From: Flagellimonas taeanensis
GTDB taxonomy: Bacteria; Bacteroidota; Bacteroidia; Flavobacteriales; Flavobacteriaceae
Assembly (NCBI RefSeq): GCF_003584105.1
Contig: NZ_QXFO01000024.1
Span: 1-64,000 of the forward strand
Reading direction: 5' to 3'
Length of the DNA: 64,000 nucleotides
Shown here: positions 45,308-53,134 of the stretch, piece after piece
Layout: each line of letters opens with the position of its first letter
Position numbering within the stretch: the first letter of the stretch is position 1
The notes under the pieces: generated by a model
The model's database searches: none
What the model saw: only the letters and a program-made list of their open reading frames with translations
What the model was told of the DNA's origin: nothing
Position numbers and translations under genes: made by a program

Positions 45308-46141
45308 ATGAATACAAAAGTTCTTTTGTCATTGATGGTCCTGATGTCGTCCCTTTATGGATTTTCCCAACGTGGCGTACGCATAGGATACGTGGATATG
45401 GAGTATATCCTGGATAATGTGGAGGAATATAGAGATGCTACCGAACAGCTGGACATCAAGGCGCAGAAATGGAAGCAGGAGATAGAGCTGAAGCAGAGCG
45501 CCATCGAACAAATGAAGAAAGACCTGATGGCAGAAAAAGTGCTCCTCACGGATGAGCTTATCGCCGAGCGGGAAGAAGAGATCCAAATCTTGGAAAAGGA
45601 GATGCTGGATTATCAACAAGACCGTTTCGGGCCAAAGGGAGATTTGGTGATGCAGAAACAACTATTGATACAGCCCATTCAGGACCAGGTTTTCAACGAA
45701 GTGCAGAAAATCGGCGCCAATAAAAGATACGATTTTATTTTTGATAAATCGGCAGATGTTGTAATGTTGTACTCCGAAAAAAGACACGACGTCAGCGACT
45801 TGGTTTTAAGGGAAATAGCACGTACCAGGAAAGTAAGTGCCTCCAACAGAAAACAAGAACAGCAGAACCGATTGGATCAGTTTATTGAAGAGGAAGGGGA
45901 CGAAGAGGAAGAAATAAGTGAGGCCCTGTTGGAACGCCAACAGAGGACGGATTCCATACAACAGGCCAATGCCAAAGCTGTGGAAGACAGAAGGGCCGAA
46001 CAGTTGAGGCTCAGGGAAGAACGTAAGAAAGCTTACGAAGAACGAAGGAAAAAATTATTGGAAGAGCGCGAGGCCAAACGTGATGCCAAGTTGGACGAAC
46101 GGAAAAAAGCGCAGGAACAACAAAAAGATTCAATAGAATAA
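45308..46141 (+). CDS. OmpH/Skp-family periplasmic chaperone, long form
   Basis: 277 residues. Signal peptide MNTKVLLSLMVLMSSLYGFS, then the Skp opening RIGYVDMEYILDNV and long coiled-coil helices. It ends with an extra tail of about 90 residues, almost all Glu/Lys/Arg, which is not part of the usual Skp fold (typical length about 170). Skp proteins trap unfolded outer-membrane proteins and pass them to BamA, whose gene is just upstream. The tail may extend the tentacles or bind other surfaces. Confidence 0.93.
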   Translation: MNTKVLLSLMVLMSSLYGFSQRGVRIGYVDMEYILDNVEEYRDATEQLDIKAQKWKQEIELKQSAIEQMKKDLMAEKVLLTDELIAEREEEIQILEKEMLDYQQDRFGPKGDLVMQKQLLIQPIQDQVFNEVQKIGANKRYDFIFDKSADVVMLYSEKRHDVSDLVLREIARTRKVSASNRKQEQQNRLDQFIEEEGDEEEEISEALLERQQRTDSIQQANAKAVEDRRAEQLRLREERKKAYEERRKKLLEEREAKRDAKLDERKKAQEQQKDSIE

Positions 46142-46188
46142 CATATATTGAAACACTAAATTTAACATCAAAATAGTAACTTAGAACC

Positions 46189-46698
46189 ATGAGAAATGTA
46201 AAAAGGATTGCGGTGGCCCTTGTATTGTTTGTAGCGGCTACGGGTTTTATGAGCGCGCAGAGCAAGGTTGCACACATCAATGTACAGCAACTATTGTCTG
46301 ATATGCCGGAGATGAAGGCCGCACAGGCAGAGTTGAAGAAATTGCAGGAAACCTATAGGGCAGACATACAAAATTCCATGAAAGAGCTTCAAAATAAGCT
46401 GACCCAATACCAAAACGAGGCCACTTCCAAGACCAACGAGGAAAATGAGCAAAGGGCGTTGGAACTTCAAGGATTTGAAAGAAACATCCAAGAGGCTGAA
46501 CAGGCTGCCATGCAGGAAATGCAAAAAAAACAACAAGAGCTGTTCGCACCTATCTCTGACAAAGCCAAAGCAGCCATCGAAAAAGTGGCCGCTGCACAAG
46601 GTTTCGACTATGTGATCGATGCCAGCCCAGGATTGAGCCTTATCGTGGCCAAAGGCAAAGACCTTTTGCCCGAAGTAAAGAAAGAATTGGGCTTCTAA
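46189..46698 (+). CDS. OmpH/Skp-family periplasmic chaperone, standard form
   Basis: 169 residues, normal Skp length. Signal peptide about 1-24 (VALVLFVAATGFMSAQ), then KVAHINVQQLLSDMPEMKAA, a long coiled coil (about 45-130) and the end domain AQGFDYVIDASPGLSLIVAKG. It is the second Skp paralogue after bamA; the two are 48 nt apart. A strong terminator follows about 20 nt after the stop. Confidence 0.96.
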   Translation: MRNVKRIAVALVLFVAATGFMSAQSKVAHINVQQLLSDMPEMKAAQAELKKLQETYRADIQNSMKELQNKLTQYQNEATSKTNEENEQRALELQGFERNIQEAEQAAMQEMQKKQQELFAPISDKAKAAIEKVAAAQGFDYVIDASPGLSLIVAKGKDLLPEVKKELGF

Positions 46699-46718
46699 GC
46701 CATATCTTATACAATTTA

Positions 46719-46752
46719 AAAACCGCTTTTCAGTAGGAGAAGCGGTTTTTTT
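46719..46752 (+). terminator. Rho-independent terminator after the bamA-skp cluster
   Basis: Stem AAAACCGCTT/AAGCGGTTTT with an 11-nt loop, followed by seven T. It ends the uppS-bamA-skp transcript before murI. Confidence 0.9.
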
Positions 46753-46774
46753 GTTACATGAACTTTTTAGTCTT

Positions 46775-46782
46775 TATTTTTG
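46775..46782 (+). promoter_or_regulatory. -7 promoter box of murI
   Basis: TATTTTTG fits TAnnTTTG exactly, only 3 nt before the murI ATG, so transcription would begin at or near the start codon (leaderless or nearly so). No clear -33 box is seen. Confidence 0.4.
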
Positions 46783-46785
46783 GGT

Positions 46786-47565
46786 ATGGACTTACCAATA
46801 GGCATTTTCGACTCGGGTGTAGGAGGCACTTCCATTTGGAAGGAAATCCACAAAATGCTGCCCGCTGAACACACCTTATACCTTGCCGACAGTGCCAATG
46901 CCCCCTATGGGGAGAAATCCAAAGAGGAAATCCTTCGCCTCAGCATCAAGAACACGGAGTTTTTGTTGGACAGGGGCAGCAAGATCATCGTAGTGGCCTG
47001 TAACACCGCCACCACCAATGCGATAGATTACTTAAGGGCCAATTACGATGTTCCCTTCATTGGCATAGAACCCGCCATCAAGCCAGCCGCATTGCAGACC
47101 AAGACCAAAAAAGTGGGGGTCCTGGCCACCAAAGGAACCCTTTCCAGCAGTCTCTTCCACAATACCTCCAAACTGTTTGCCGAGGGCATAACCGTCTTGG
47201 AGCAGGAAGGTAAGGGGCTAGTGGAGCTCATTGAGGCGGGAAAGGTCCGATCAAAGGAAATGCGCGCCCTATTGGAAGAATTTCTACGCCCCATGTTGGC
47301 ACAGCACATAGACTGCCTTGTGTTGGGTTGTACGCATTATCCCTACTTGCTGCCCGTGCTGAAGGAACTATTGCCCGAGGACATCACCATCATTGATTCG
47401 GGCGAGGCAGTGGCGCGGCAGACCAAGGCCGTCCTGGAAAAAAATGGCGTACTACGGACCTATGGAGGTGCCCCGTCATTTATTTTTTATTCCAACAAAG
47501 ATGTTGAAGTCTTGAAAAGTTTGATCGATTGCCCCAAGGCCCAAGTCTCCTACCTAGATTTTTGA
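46786..47565 (+). CDS. murI: Glutamate racemase
   Basis: 259 residues from ATG 46786 (MDLPIGIFDSGVGGTSIWKE). The two catalytic cysteines are in VACNTATTNA (about 72) and LGCTHYPYLLP (about 181), and the first strand motif GIFDSGVGG is intact. It makes D-glutamate for peptidoglycan. It closes the envelope-biogenesis block; the next 147 nt hold no gene I can support. Confidence 0.97.
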   Translation: MDLPIGIFDSGVGGTSIWKEIHKMLPAEHTLYLADSANAPYGEKSKEEILRLSIKNTEFLLDRGSKIIVVACNTATTNAIDYLRANYDVPFIGIEPAIKPAALQTKTKKVGVLATKGTLSSSLFHNTSKLFAEGITVLEQEGKGLVELIEAGKVRSKEMRALLEEFLRPMLAQHIDCLVLGCTHYPYLLPVLKELLPEDITIIDSGEAVARQTKAVLEKNGVLRTYGGAPSFIFYSNKDVEVLKSLIDCPKAQVSYLDF

Positions 47566-47712
47566 TCAGTGAAAGTTGAACAAATAAAATACTGACTTGG
47601 TGCATTATCAAGCACAAGTTCAAGTGTCATTCCAATGTATTTGTGATGATTCGTGCAATTTGTTTCAATGGGAATCTCTTGACTCAACGGGCATGAAAGA
47701 CTCTTTAATGTT

Positions 47713-48204
47713 TTATTTTCTTCGATAGGTGAGATAGGTAAAGGCATATCGGTGCGTGTCATCCTTTGGATGGTACTCCTCGTTCAGCAATTCCCATTGG
47801 CTTTCATCGATCTTTGGAAAAAAAGTATCGGCCTCAAAAATACCGTGCACCCGGGTCAGTTCTATGTCCGTGGCAAACCGCATGGACTGTTTGTAGATTT
47901 CACCCCCACCGATGATAAAGGCCGTTTCCCCTTCCTTGACCAATTCAATGGCTTCTTCCAAGGAGTGCGTCACTGTACAGGGAAATTTAGGGCTATAATC
48001 GGTGTCTCGGGTTATCACAATATGCTCACGATTGGGGAGGGGTTTGGGGAAACTCTCCAAGGTCTTCCGTCCCATAATGATCTGATGTCCTGTGGTCAGG
48101 GCCTTGAACCGTTTAAAATCGTCAGGAAGATGCCACACCAAATCGTTGTCCTTGCCCAAGGCATTGTTTTCCGCAGCAGCGGCAATGATGATCAATCGCT
48201 TCAT
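47713..48204 (-). CDS. folA: Dihydrofolate reductase
   Basis: 163 residues. Type I DHFR pattern: AAAENNALGKDNDLVWHLPDDFKRFKALT (catalytic acidic Asp about 28), GHQIIMGRKTLESFPKPLPNR and FIIGGGEIYKQS. It reduces dihydrofolate with NADPH, needed because thyA in this window produces dihydrofolate. Its start overlaps the 2TM gene stop by 4 nt, so the two are coupled. Confidence 0.97.
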   Translation of the reverse strand: MKRLIIIAAAAENNALGKDNDLVWHLPDDFKRFKALTTGHQIIMGRKTLESFPKPLPNREHIVITRDTDYSPKFPCTVTHSLEEAIELVKEGETAFIIGGGEIYKQSMRFATDIELTRVHGIFEADTFFPKIDESQWELLNEEYHPKDDTHRYAFTYLTYRRK

Positions 48205-48593
48205 TGATCTTTTTTTTTATTGATGCCAGAAAGTGGGAAATCGGTCTCTATTTCCTTTTGGATCTCCGTTATGCGTTTCTTTTGCAGTGCGACCAGTTTT
48301 TCACGTTGTGCCCGCTCCCAGTCCTGTCCCATGAACCTATGGGTCACGAACACATTGACGGCGTGGATGACGAAAAGGAATGCCCAGATGAGGATGGCCC
48401 ATATAAACCAATCGTACGTCTCCCCATATTTCAAGATCTTGTTGATCAGCACCAAAAAGACGCTGCCGACCAAAAAGATGACAAAGTGGGAAAACAACCG
48501 TTTCTTTTGTTTGATGCGCTTGTGGGCATTCTCCAAAAGTTCGTGCTGTTCCAGATCTATTTCAGGTTTCTTCTTTTTTCCGAATGACAACAT
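48201..48593 (-). CDS. 2TM domain membrane protein
   Basis: 130 residues. Two adjacent membrane helices (about 35-54, 63-84) with the 2TM-domain pattern FSHFVIFLVGSVFLVLINK, then THRFMGQDWERAQREKL. Families of this kind in Bacteroidota are small inner-membrane proteins of unknown function, sometimes joined to LytTR regulators; no such partner is adjacent. It precedes folA with a 4-nt overlap. Confidence 0.9.
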   Translation of the reverse strand: MLSFGKKKKPEIDLEQHELLENAHKRIKQKKRLFSHFVIFLVGSVFLVLINKILKYGETYDWFIWAILIWAFLFVIHAVNVFVTHRFMGQDWERAQREKLVALQKKRITEIQKEIETDFPLSGINKKKDQ

Positions 48594-48671
48594 GGAATGG
48601 CTATCTTTAACAACAAATATAAAGGAAATTGTATCGTCTAATTGTGCCAGTGGTCTATTCGGATGTCACAT

Positions 48672-48725
48672 CGAGCGCAGTCGAGATGTTTTGTCCGCCT
48701 TTCGACTGCGCTCAAGAGGACAAAA
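48672..48725. repeat. Dispersed inverted repeat (TCGACTGCGCTC family)
   Basis: GAGCGCAGTCGA (48673-48684) and its inverse TCGACTGCGCTC (48702-48713) are interleaved with TTTTGTCC (48689-48696) and GGACAAAA (48718-48725), so two hairpins can form. The same core lies in the MITE-like element at 26910-27065. The rest of the 186-nt gap shows nothing else. Confidence 0.7.
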
Positions 48726-48779
48726 ACCAACATTGATGCGACTTATCATGACAACTGGTACAGTTTATATAATAAATAA

Positions 48780-49907
48780 ATGAATAAAGGAATTGTATCC
48801 AAAACATTTGCAATGCAGAACCTAAGAAAAAAATTCCCCGTACTCAAGCAGTGTATCTATGCCAATACCGCCTCGGCAGGGCTATTGAGCGAAGATCTGA
48901 TGGAATGGCGACAGGGACACGACCTGGACTACCTCATTGGTGGGAGTAAAATGAAGAACAAGGGATTTGCCCATATGCCCGAGATCAAGAAAGTGGTCGG
49001 AAAGTTTTTTCATTGCAATCCCGAAAACGTGGCACTTGTACCCAACTTCAGTCTGGGGCTGAACCTCTTGTTGGAGGGCCTGCCCAAGGACAAAACAGTG
49101 CTGTTGCTCCAAAGCGATTATCCATCCGTGAACTGGCCTTTCGAGACCCGAAATTTTAAAAGGGAATATGTGGATATCGATGCGGACATGGAAGCGAATA
49201 TCCGCGAAAAGGTCAAATCGGGAAAGATTGACGTACTGGCCCTGAGCTTGGTGCAATGGGTGAACGGCGTGCGTATCGACCTTGATTTTTTAAAGGAGTT
49301 GAAAAAGGATTTTCCCAATCTGATGATTATTGCCGATGGTACCCAATATTGTGGTGTGGAAGAGTTTGATTTTGAAGCATCGGGCATCGACATTTTGGGA
49401 ACAAGTGCCTACAAATGGCTCTTGGCAGGCTATGGCAACGGATTTTTTCTGGTAAAGGACGGGGTGAAGGACCAATTTGACCTGAAGGGCATCGGCAATG
49501 GCTCCGTGAACAACGATGTTTCCCAACGCAACAACATTTCGTTCTGCAAGTTCTTGGAACCCGGCCACTTGGATTCCCTCAACTTTGGCAGTCTGGAGTT
49601 TGCGCTCCACTTTTTGGAGGATATCGGTCTGGAAAATGTGCAGACACAACTGCAAAAGCTCTCTGCGAAGGCAATGCGGACCTTCTCTGAACTTGACCTG
49701 TTGGAGCCCTATATTGTACAAAGAAAACAGCACAGCACCATATTCAATATCAAGGGGGATGAAAAGCTCTTCAATAGGTTGAACGAGGAGAACATCGTGG
49801 CTTCCCCGCGGGGCGGCGGCATACGTCTCAGCTTCCATTTTTACAATACAGAGGAGGAAATCGATGTGATTGGCACACTTCTAAAACGTTGGTTGTCAAA
49901 ACGATAA
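48780..49907 (+). CDS. Class V aminotransferase / cysteine desulfurase-like enzyme
   Basis: 375 residues; an in-frame ATG at 48813 (MQNLRKKFPVLKQ) is also a likely start. PLP-fold signatures: YANTASAGLLSEDLMEW near the start, PNFSLGLNLLLEG, DGTQYCGVEEFDF and the PLP Lys in GTSAYKWLLAGYGNGF (about 217). The family covers desulfurases, isopenicillin epimerase-like enzymes and others; without the usual catalytic Cys loop clearly visible, the reaction is open. Downstream is the glycogen-binding-like gene, with a separate promoter region between. Confidence 0.88.
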   Translation: MNKGIVSKTFAMQNLRKKFPVLKQCIYANTASAGLLSEDLMEWRQGHDLDYLIGGSKMKNKGFAHMPEIKKVVGKFFHCNPENVALVPNFSLGLNLLLEGLPKDKTVLLLQSDYPSVNWPFETRNFKREYVDIDADMEANIREKVKSGKIDVLALSLVQWVNGVRIDLDFLKELKKDFPNLMIIADGTQYCGVEEFDFEASGIDILGTSAYKWLLAGYGNGFFLVKDGVKDQFDLKGIGNGSVNNDVSQRNNISFCKFLEPGHLDSLNFGSLEFALHFLEDIGLENVQTQLQKLSAKAMRTFSELDLLEPYIVQRKQHSTIFNIKGDEKLFNRLNEENIVASPRGGGIRLSFHFYNTEEEIDVIGTLLKRWLSKR

Positions 49908-49929
49908 TTGGTAAAAAACCATAATTTAA

Positions 49930-49978
49930 TTTGATAAAAGTAACCTTAGGGTTAGGTACATTTTATCAATTTGATAAA
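49930..49978 (+). promoter_or_regulatory. Palindromic operator TTTATCAA-T-TTGATAAA with extra half-site
   Basis: TTTATCAATTTGATAAA (49962-49978) is a perfect 17-nt inverted repeat; a further half TTTGATAAA lies at 49930-49938. It sits in the gap between the aminotransferase and the glycogen-binding-like gene, about 70 nt before the latter. No regulator is nearby to name. Confidence 0.4.
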
Positions 49979-50048
49979 TCGGTGCTAACTAATTGTAAGT
50001 AAGCAGTTTTATGTATTGCTTTGTACCGGAATTAAATTATTTGGTACC

Positions 50049-50345
50049 ATGGCTATTAAGAAACAATACCTAAAGAGCAAGCCTATCTGTAAGGTGACCT
50101 TCACCGTTCCCGCAGATGAGGCAGAGACCGTTGCCGTAGTCGGTGATTTCAACAATTGGAACCCTACTGCGAGCGAACTGAAGAAGTTGAAGAACGGGAC
50201 TTTCAAAGGAACCTTCGAACTTCCGATGGAGAACAGCTACGAGTTCAGATATCTGATAGACGGTTCCTATACCAACGACGAGGAGGCCGACCGTTTCCAG
50301 TGGAACGAGTATGCAGGCACCGAGAACGCCGTTTTGGAAGTATAA
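50049..50345 (+). CDS. Glycogen-binding (CBM48/isoamylase N-terminal-like) protein
   Basis: 98 residues, a single early-set domain with no catalytic part and no signal peptide. AETVAVVGDFNNWNPTASELKK is the classic CBM48 sequence, with Trp in FNNW placed as in AMPK-beta glycogen-binding domains; SYEFRYLIDGSYTNDEEADRFQWNEY follows. It should be cytoplasmic and bind glycogen or another alpha-glucan, or be a stand-alone relative with another role. A strong terminator follows. A palindromic operator candidate is upstream. Confidence 0.92.
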   Translation: MAIKKQYLKSKPICKVTFTVPADEAETVAVVGDFNNWNPTASELKKLKNGTFKGTFELPMENSYEFRYLIDGSYTNDEEADRFQWNEYAGTENAVLEV

Positions 50346-50356
50346 AGACATGCAAG

Positions 50357-50397
50357 CCACCATCAGGATTCCCCAAAGACTGATGGTGGTTTTTTTA
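50357..50397 (+). terminator. Rho-independent terminator
   Basis: Stem CCACCATCAG/CTGATGGTGG with a 13-nt loop and a run of seven T on the plus strand, 11 nt after the glycogen-binding-like gene. Confidence 0.9.
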
Positions 50398-50433
50398 TTG
50401 GGGCAATTCTTCCACTCAAAGGGTTTTGGGCCG

Positions 50434-50730
50434 TCAAATTTTACCCATCAGCCCTTCTCCGGTTGTTCGGTCCACAAAACCCCTTTCAAGTCCGGATTTG
50501 GGGTCTAGGTTTTCATGGACTTCCATGTTTTCGCCCAATCCAAACTGGGATTGTAACCCCTCCACATCCAGAACCGTATCAAAATAGATCCAAGGTGCAG
50601 TTGCTTTGGACCAGGCCAGCCCAAAAGAGGTGATGGCAATCCGTTTTTCATCCGCCAGATAATAGGCCATTTCCCGAATAGGGTCCGATTGTATTTCTTT
50701 GATCTTACCGTACAGTTCAAAGCGGTTCAT
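50434..50730 (-). CDS. Conserved flavobacterial protein of unknown function
   Basis: 98 residues from ATG 50730 (MNRFELYGKIKEIQ). No signal peptide or membrane segment. The sequence ADEKRIAITSFGLAWSKATA, then YFDTVLDVEGLQSQFGLGE and a closing DRTTGEGLMGKI look conserved and give a compact alpha/beta fold. I recognise similar short flavobacterial proteins but no function. It lies 60 nt downstream of the Dabb gene on the same strand. Confidence 0.8.
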   Translation of the reverse strand: MNRFELYGKIKEIQSDPIREMAYYLADEKRIAITSFGLAWSKATAPWIYFDTVLDVEGLQSQFGLGENMEVHENLDPKSGLERGFVDRTTGEGLMGKI

Positions 50731-50790
50731 AGTGTAGGTTTTAAAAAAATTTGCTGGGACAGGGAAGCCAAAATAAATCAACTCCACAAT

Positions 50791-51216
50791 TTATTCGGTC
50801 CAGTAATCCACCACAAGGACATCCTCGATGTGCGGGCCCGCAATGTCCCCAAAAACCTTATGGTCGGGATGGGGGAGATAGGCATCGCGGTCAGCCTCAC
50901 TGCTGAACGTGAGGAAAAAGCAATGGGTAAAACCTTTGTTCAGGTTTTCCGGACTATTGTTCAGTCCCCATTCGTACCCTTTGATGAGTGGAATTTTTGC
51001 GGGAAGGGCATCAAAGGCCTGTTTTACCTGCTCAATGTCGTCAGCGGTGGAGGTCTCCTTAAATTTGAACAGCACCACATGACGCAACTGACGGGTGGCG
51101 GTTTCTTCGGTTTTTTTCACGGTCTCTTTCGATTTTTCGGTGGTTTCTTTTTGGGTGGAATTGCCACAGCCCATCAATAGCAGTGCGGCAAAAAGGGAGA
51201 TGGAGATGGTTTTCAT
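50791..51216 (-). CDS. Dabb-domain lipoprotein
   Basis: 141 residues. Lipobox LLLMGC (Cys about 17), then a Lys/Glu/Thr-rich linker and a Dabb (stress-responsive dimeric alpha-beta barrel) domain from about 45: LRHVVLFKFKETSTADDIEQV and HPDHKVFGDIAGPHIEDVLVVDYW. The domain is usually a dimer; some relatives are small-molecule cyclases, others unknown. The lipid anchor puts it in the envelope. It lies 11 nt after the amidohydrolase gene, so the two are co-transcribed. Confidence 0.88.
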   Translation of the reverse strand: MKTISISLFAALLLMGCGNSTQKETTEKSKETVKKTEETATRQLRHVVLFKFKETSTADDIEQVKQAFDALPAKIPLIKGYEWGLNNSPENLNKGFTHCFFLTFSSEADRDAYLPHPDHKVFGDIAGPHIEDVLVVDYWTE

Positions 51217-51227
51217 GTGTTGTTCTC

Positions 51228-52967
51228 TTATTGAATAAAATACACTTTTTTTATCTTGCCATTTTCAACGTGGTACATGGCGACTGCCTCTACGGTTTCC
51301 GTGCCAAATTGAACCCGCTCTTTATCGATCACCACATTGCCCTGAACAATTCGCTCCCTGAGTTCGCAATGCAAATCTGGGGTGTTTTCAAACATTTGGG
51401 CGTACTGTTTTCTCATTGTTTCTTTTCCTTTATAGAGCAGTTGGTTGGGGAAAGCATAGACTTCCACATCCTCGGCATAGGGTTCCAGAAAGGCCTCAAT
51501 ATTGCCCAAATTGTAGGCGTTCAGTTGTCGTTGCGCCAGATCGGTCGGGGAATCTTGCAAAACGTCGTTGGGATTGAAAGCCTCACCTTGATTGAAGACC
51601 GTATGTATTTGGGTGATATTTCCGAGGTCCTCGATCGGGTTTGCATCCAAGAGCAGAAGATTTGCCTTTTTTCCCGTAGTCACCGTTCCAAACTCATTTT
51701 CCTTGCCGAAGAGCTTTGCTCCGTTTACAGTGGAAGCCTGCATGATGTCCCAGTTGCTCATGCCGCTCTCTTTCATGGCCTTCAGTTCGGGCAGGTAGGA
51801 CGAAGTATGCAAGGTGCCAATATTTCCGGCATCCGTTCCGGTCACGATCAAAACGCCCGCATCGGACAACTTTTTCAGGTTGACCCTTGAGATGGAGTCG
51901 CTCTTTTTGAGTTTGGCAACATTCTTCGGGTCGTTTGCATAATTTTTGTAATTCTCGATGAGCGTGGTCTCGGGCAAGTGTTTCAGGTCCAATAGCGTTC
52001 CTAATTGATAAGGGTCGGCTTTTTGGAGATCGTGGGTGTCAAAATCCAGTTTTTGGCCAAAAGTGTCCATGTATCCGCCCGGAACGACCAGTGTTGGGCA
52101 GAGGGCCACGTTGTTTTTCTTCAGCAAAGCCACAAAATCGTCCGTTATGACCTCGTCATCCACACTATGGACCAAGAAATCGGCACCGTTTTCAACGGCC
52201 AATTGTGCTGTGATCCGTTCCGTGGCATGGACTGCCACCTTCAAATTGTGCTTGTGGGCCTCTTCAATGATCGCTTTTACAATGGGCAGGTTTTTGCGCG
52301 CACTTTCCTCCACACTCAACCCGTCCGCCCCTGCGATGTACCATATTTTGATAAAGTCCGGTTGGTGGGGCAATTGTTGCCGGACGCCCTTGACGCCCTC
52401 TTCAATGGTCTTTGTCAAGGTAAAAACCCCATCATTTCCGAGGTTCGCCAAAGCTGCCGGCTCGTAAGTGGTCAATAGGGGTCCCGTCATGAATATTTGG
52501 GGCGTAGCGGCATTATCCTTGAAATCATTTCTTGCGTCGAGCAAATTGAAGGTAGAGCCCACATCCACCACCGTGGTGATCCCGTTTTGGAGGTATCGCT
52601 TCAATTTGGTCTCCATGTCGGATTTTGCAAGCGCAATTTCGTCGTTGTAGCCCATATATTTTCTCAGGTCGATGGCATCCGGGCGGGTGTACAGGCCCCC
52701 ATTTTGGGAGAAATGGATATGCGCATCCACAAGGCCGGGAAAAAGAAATTTGCCCTTCCCGTCGATTACGGTCGCATTTTGTGGAATTTTGATGCTACTG
52801 CTTTTTTTGATGTTGGAAATCAGGCCATCGGTGATTACCACGGTCTGATCGGGCAGCAATCGTTGTTTTTCCACATCGGCCACGGTCACATGGAAGATGT
52901 AGGTTTGTGCGAACAGGGAAAACGAGCTGATCAGAAAGGCGCAGGCCAAAAGATGTTTTCGTGTCAT
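51228..52967 (-). CDS. Secreted amidohydrolase with C-terminal SnoaL/NTF2-like domain
   Basis: 579 residues from ATG 52967 (MTRKHLLACAFLISSFSLFA, signal peptide). The amidohydrolase part (about 20-455) has the metal motif VDAHIHFS (about 75), AVHATERI (about 245), LVHSVDDEV and TGTDAGNIGT (about 385), matching imidazolonepropionase/prolidase-like enzymes. From about 465 a SnoaL/NTF2-like domain follows (RQLNAYNLGNIEAFLEPYAE), an unusual fusion. It is exported and probably hydrolyses a C-N bond in an amide or dipeptide; the exact substrate is unknown. First gene of the pair with Dabb. Confidence 0.88.
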   Translation of the reverse strand: MTRKHLLACAFLISSFSLFAQTYIFHVTVADVEKQRLLPDQTVVITDGLISNIKKSSSIKIPQNATVIDGKGKFLFPGLVDAHIHFSQNGGLYTRPDAIDLRKYMGYNDEIALAKSDMETKLKRYLQNGITTVVDVGSTFNLLDARNDFKDNAATPQIFMTGPLLTTYEPAALANLGNDGVFTLTKTIEEGVKGVRQQLPHQPDFIKIWYIAGADGLSVEESARKNLPIVKAIIEEAHKHNLKVAVHATERITAQLAVENGADFLVHSVDDEVITDDFVALLKKNNVALCPTLVVPGGYMDTFGQKLDFDTHDLQKADPYQLGTLLDLKHLPETTLIENYKNYANDPKNVAKLKKSDSISRVNLKKLSDAGVLIVTGTDAGNIGTLHTSSYLPELKAMKESGMSNWDIMQASTVNGAKLFGKENEFGTVTTGKKANLLLLDANPIEDLGNITQIHTVFNQGEAFNPNDVLQDSPTDLAQRQLNAYNLGNIEAFLEPYAEDVEVYAFPNQLLYKGKETMRKQYAQMFENTPDLHCELRERIVQGNVVIDKERVQFGTETVEAVAMYHVENGKIKKVYFIQ

Positions 52968-53134
52968 AGGATGGAGGTTGGTGTTTTTTGAGTACAATCA
53001 CAGCTAACCGTCTCGTAGCGATGGGATTGTAAGAGGGAAGATACTGATTTTTTGGGCAGGGTGGTGTGTTGGGTTGGAGATTCCTTGGCGTTGGTGGGGG
53101 AACAGGATAAAGAGATAGTTTTTAGAACAGTCTT

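Noticed and set aside
47550..47762. 70-codon minus-strand frame between murI and folA
   Set aside because: No domain, overlaps the ends of both genes and has no convincing start.
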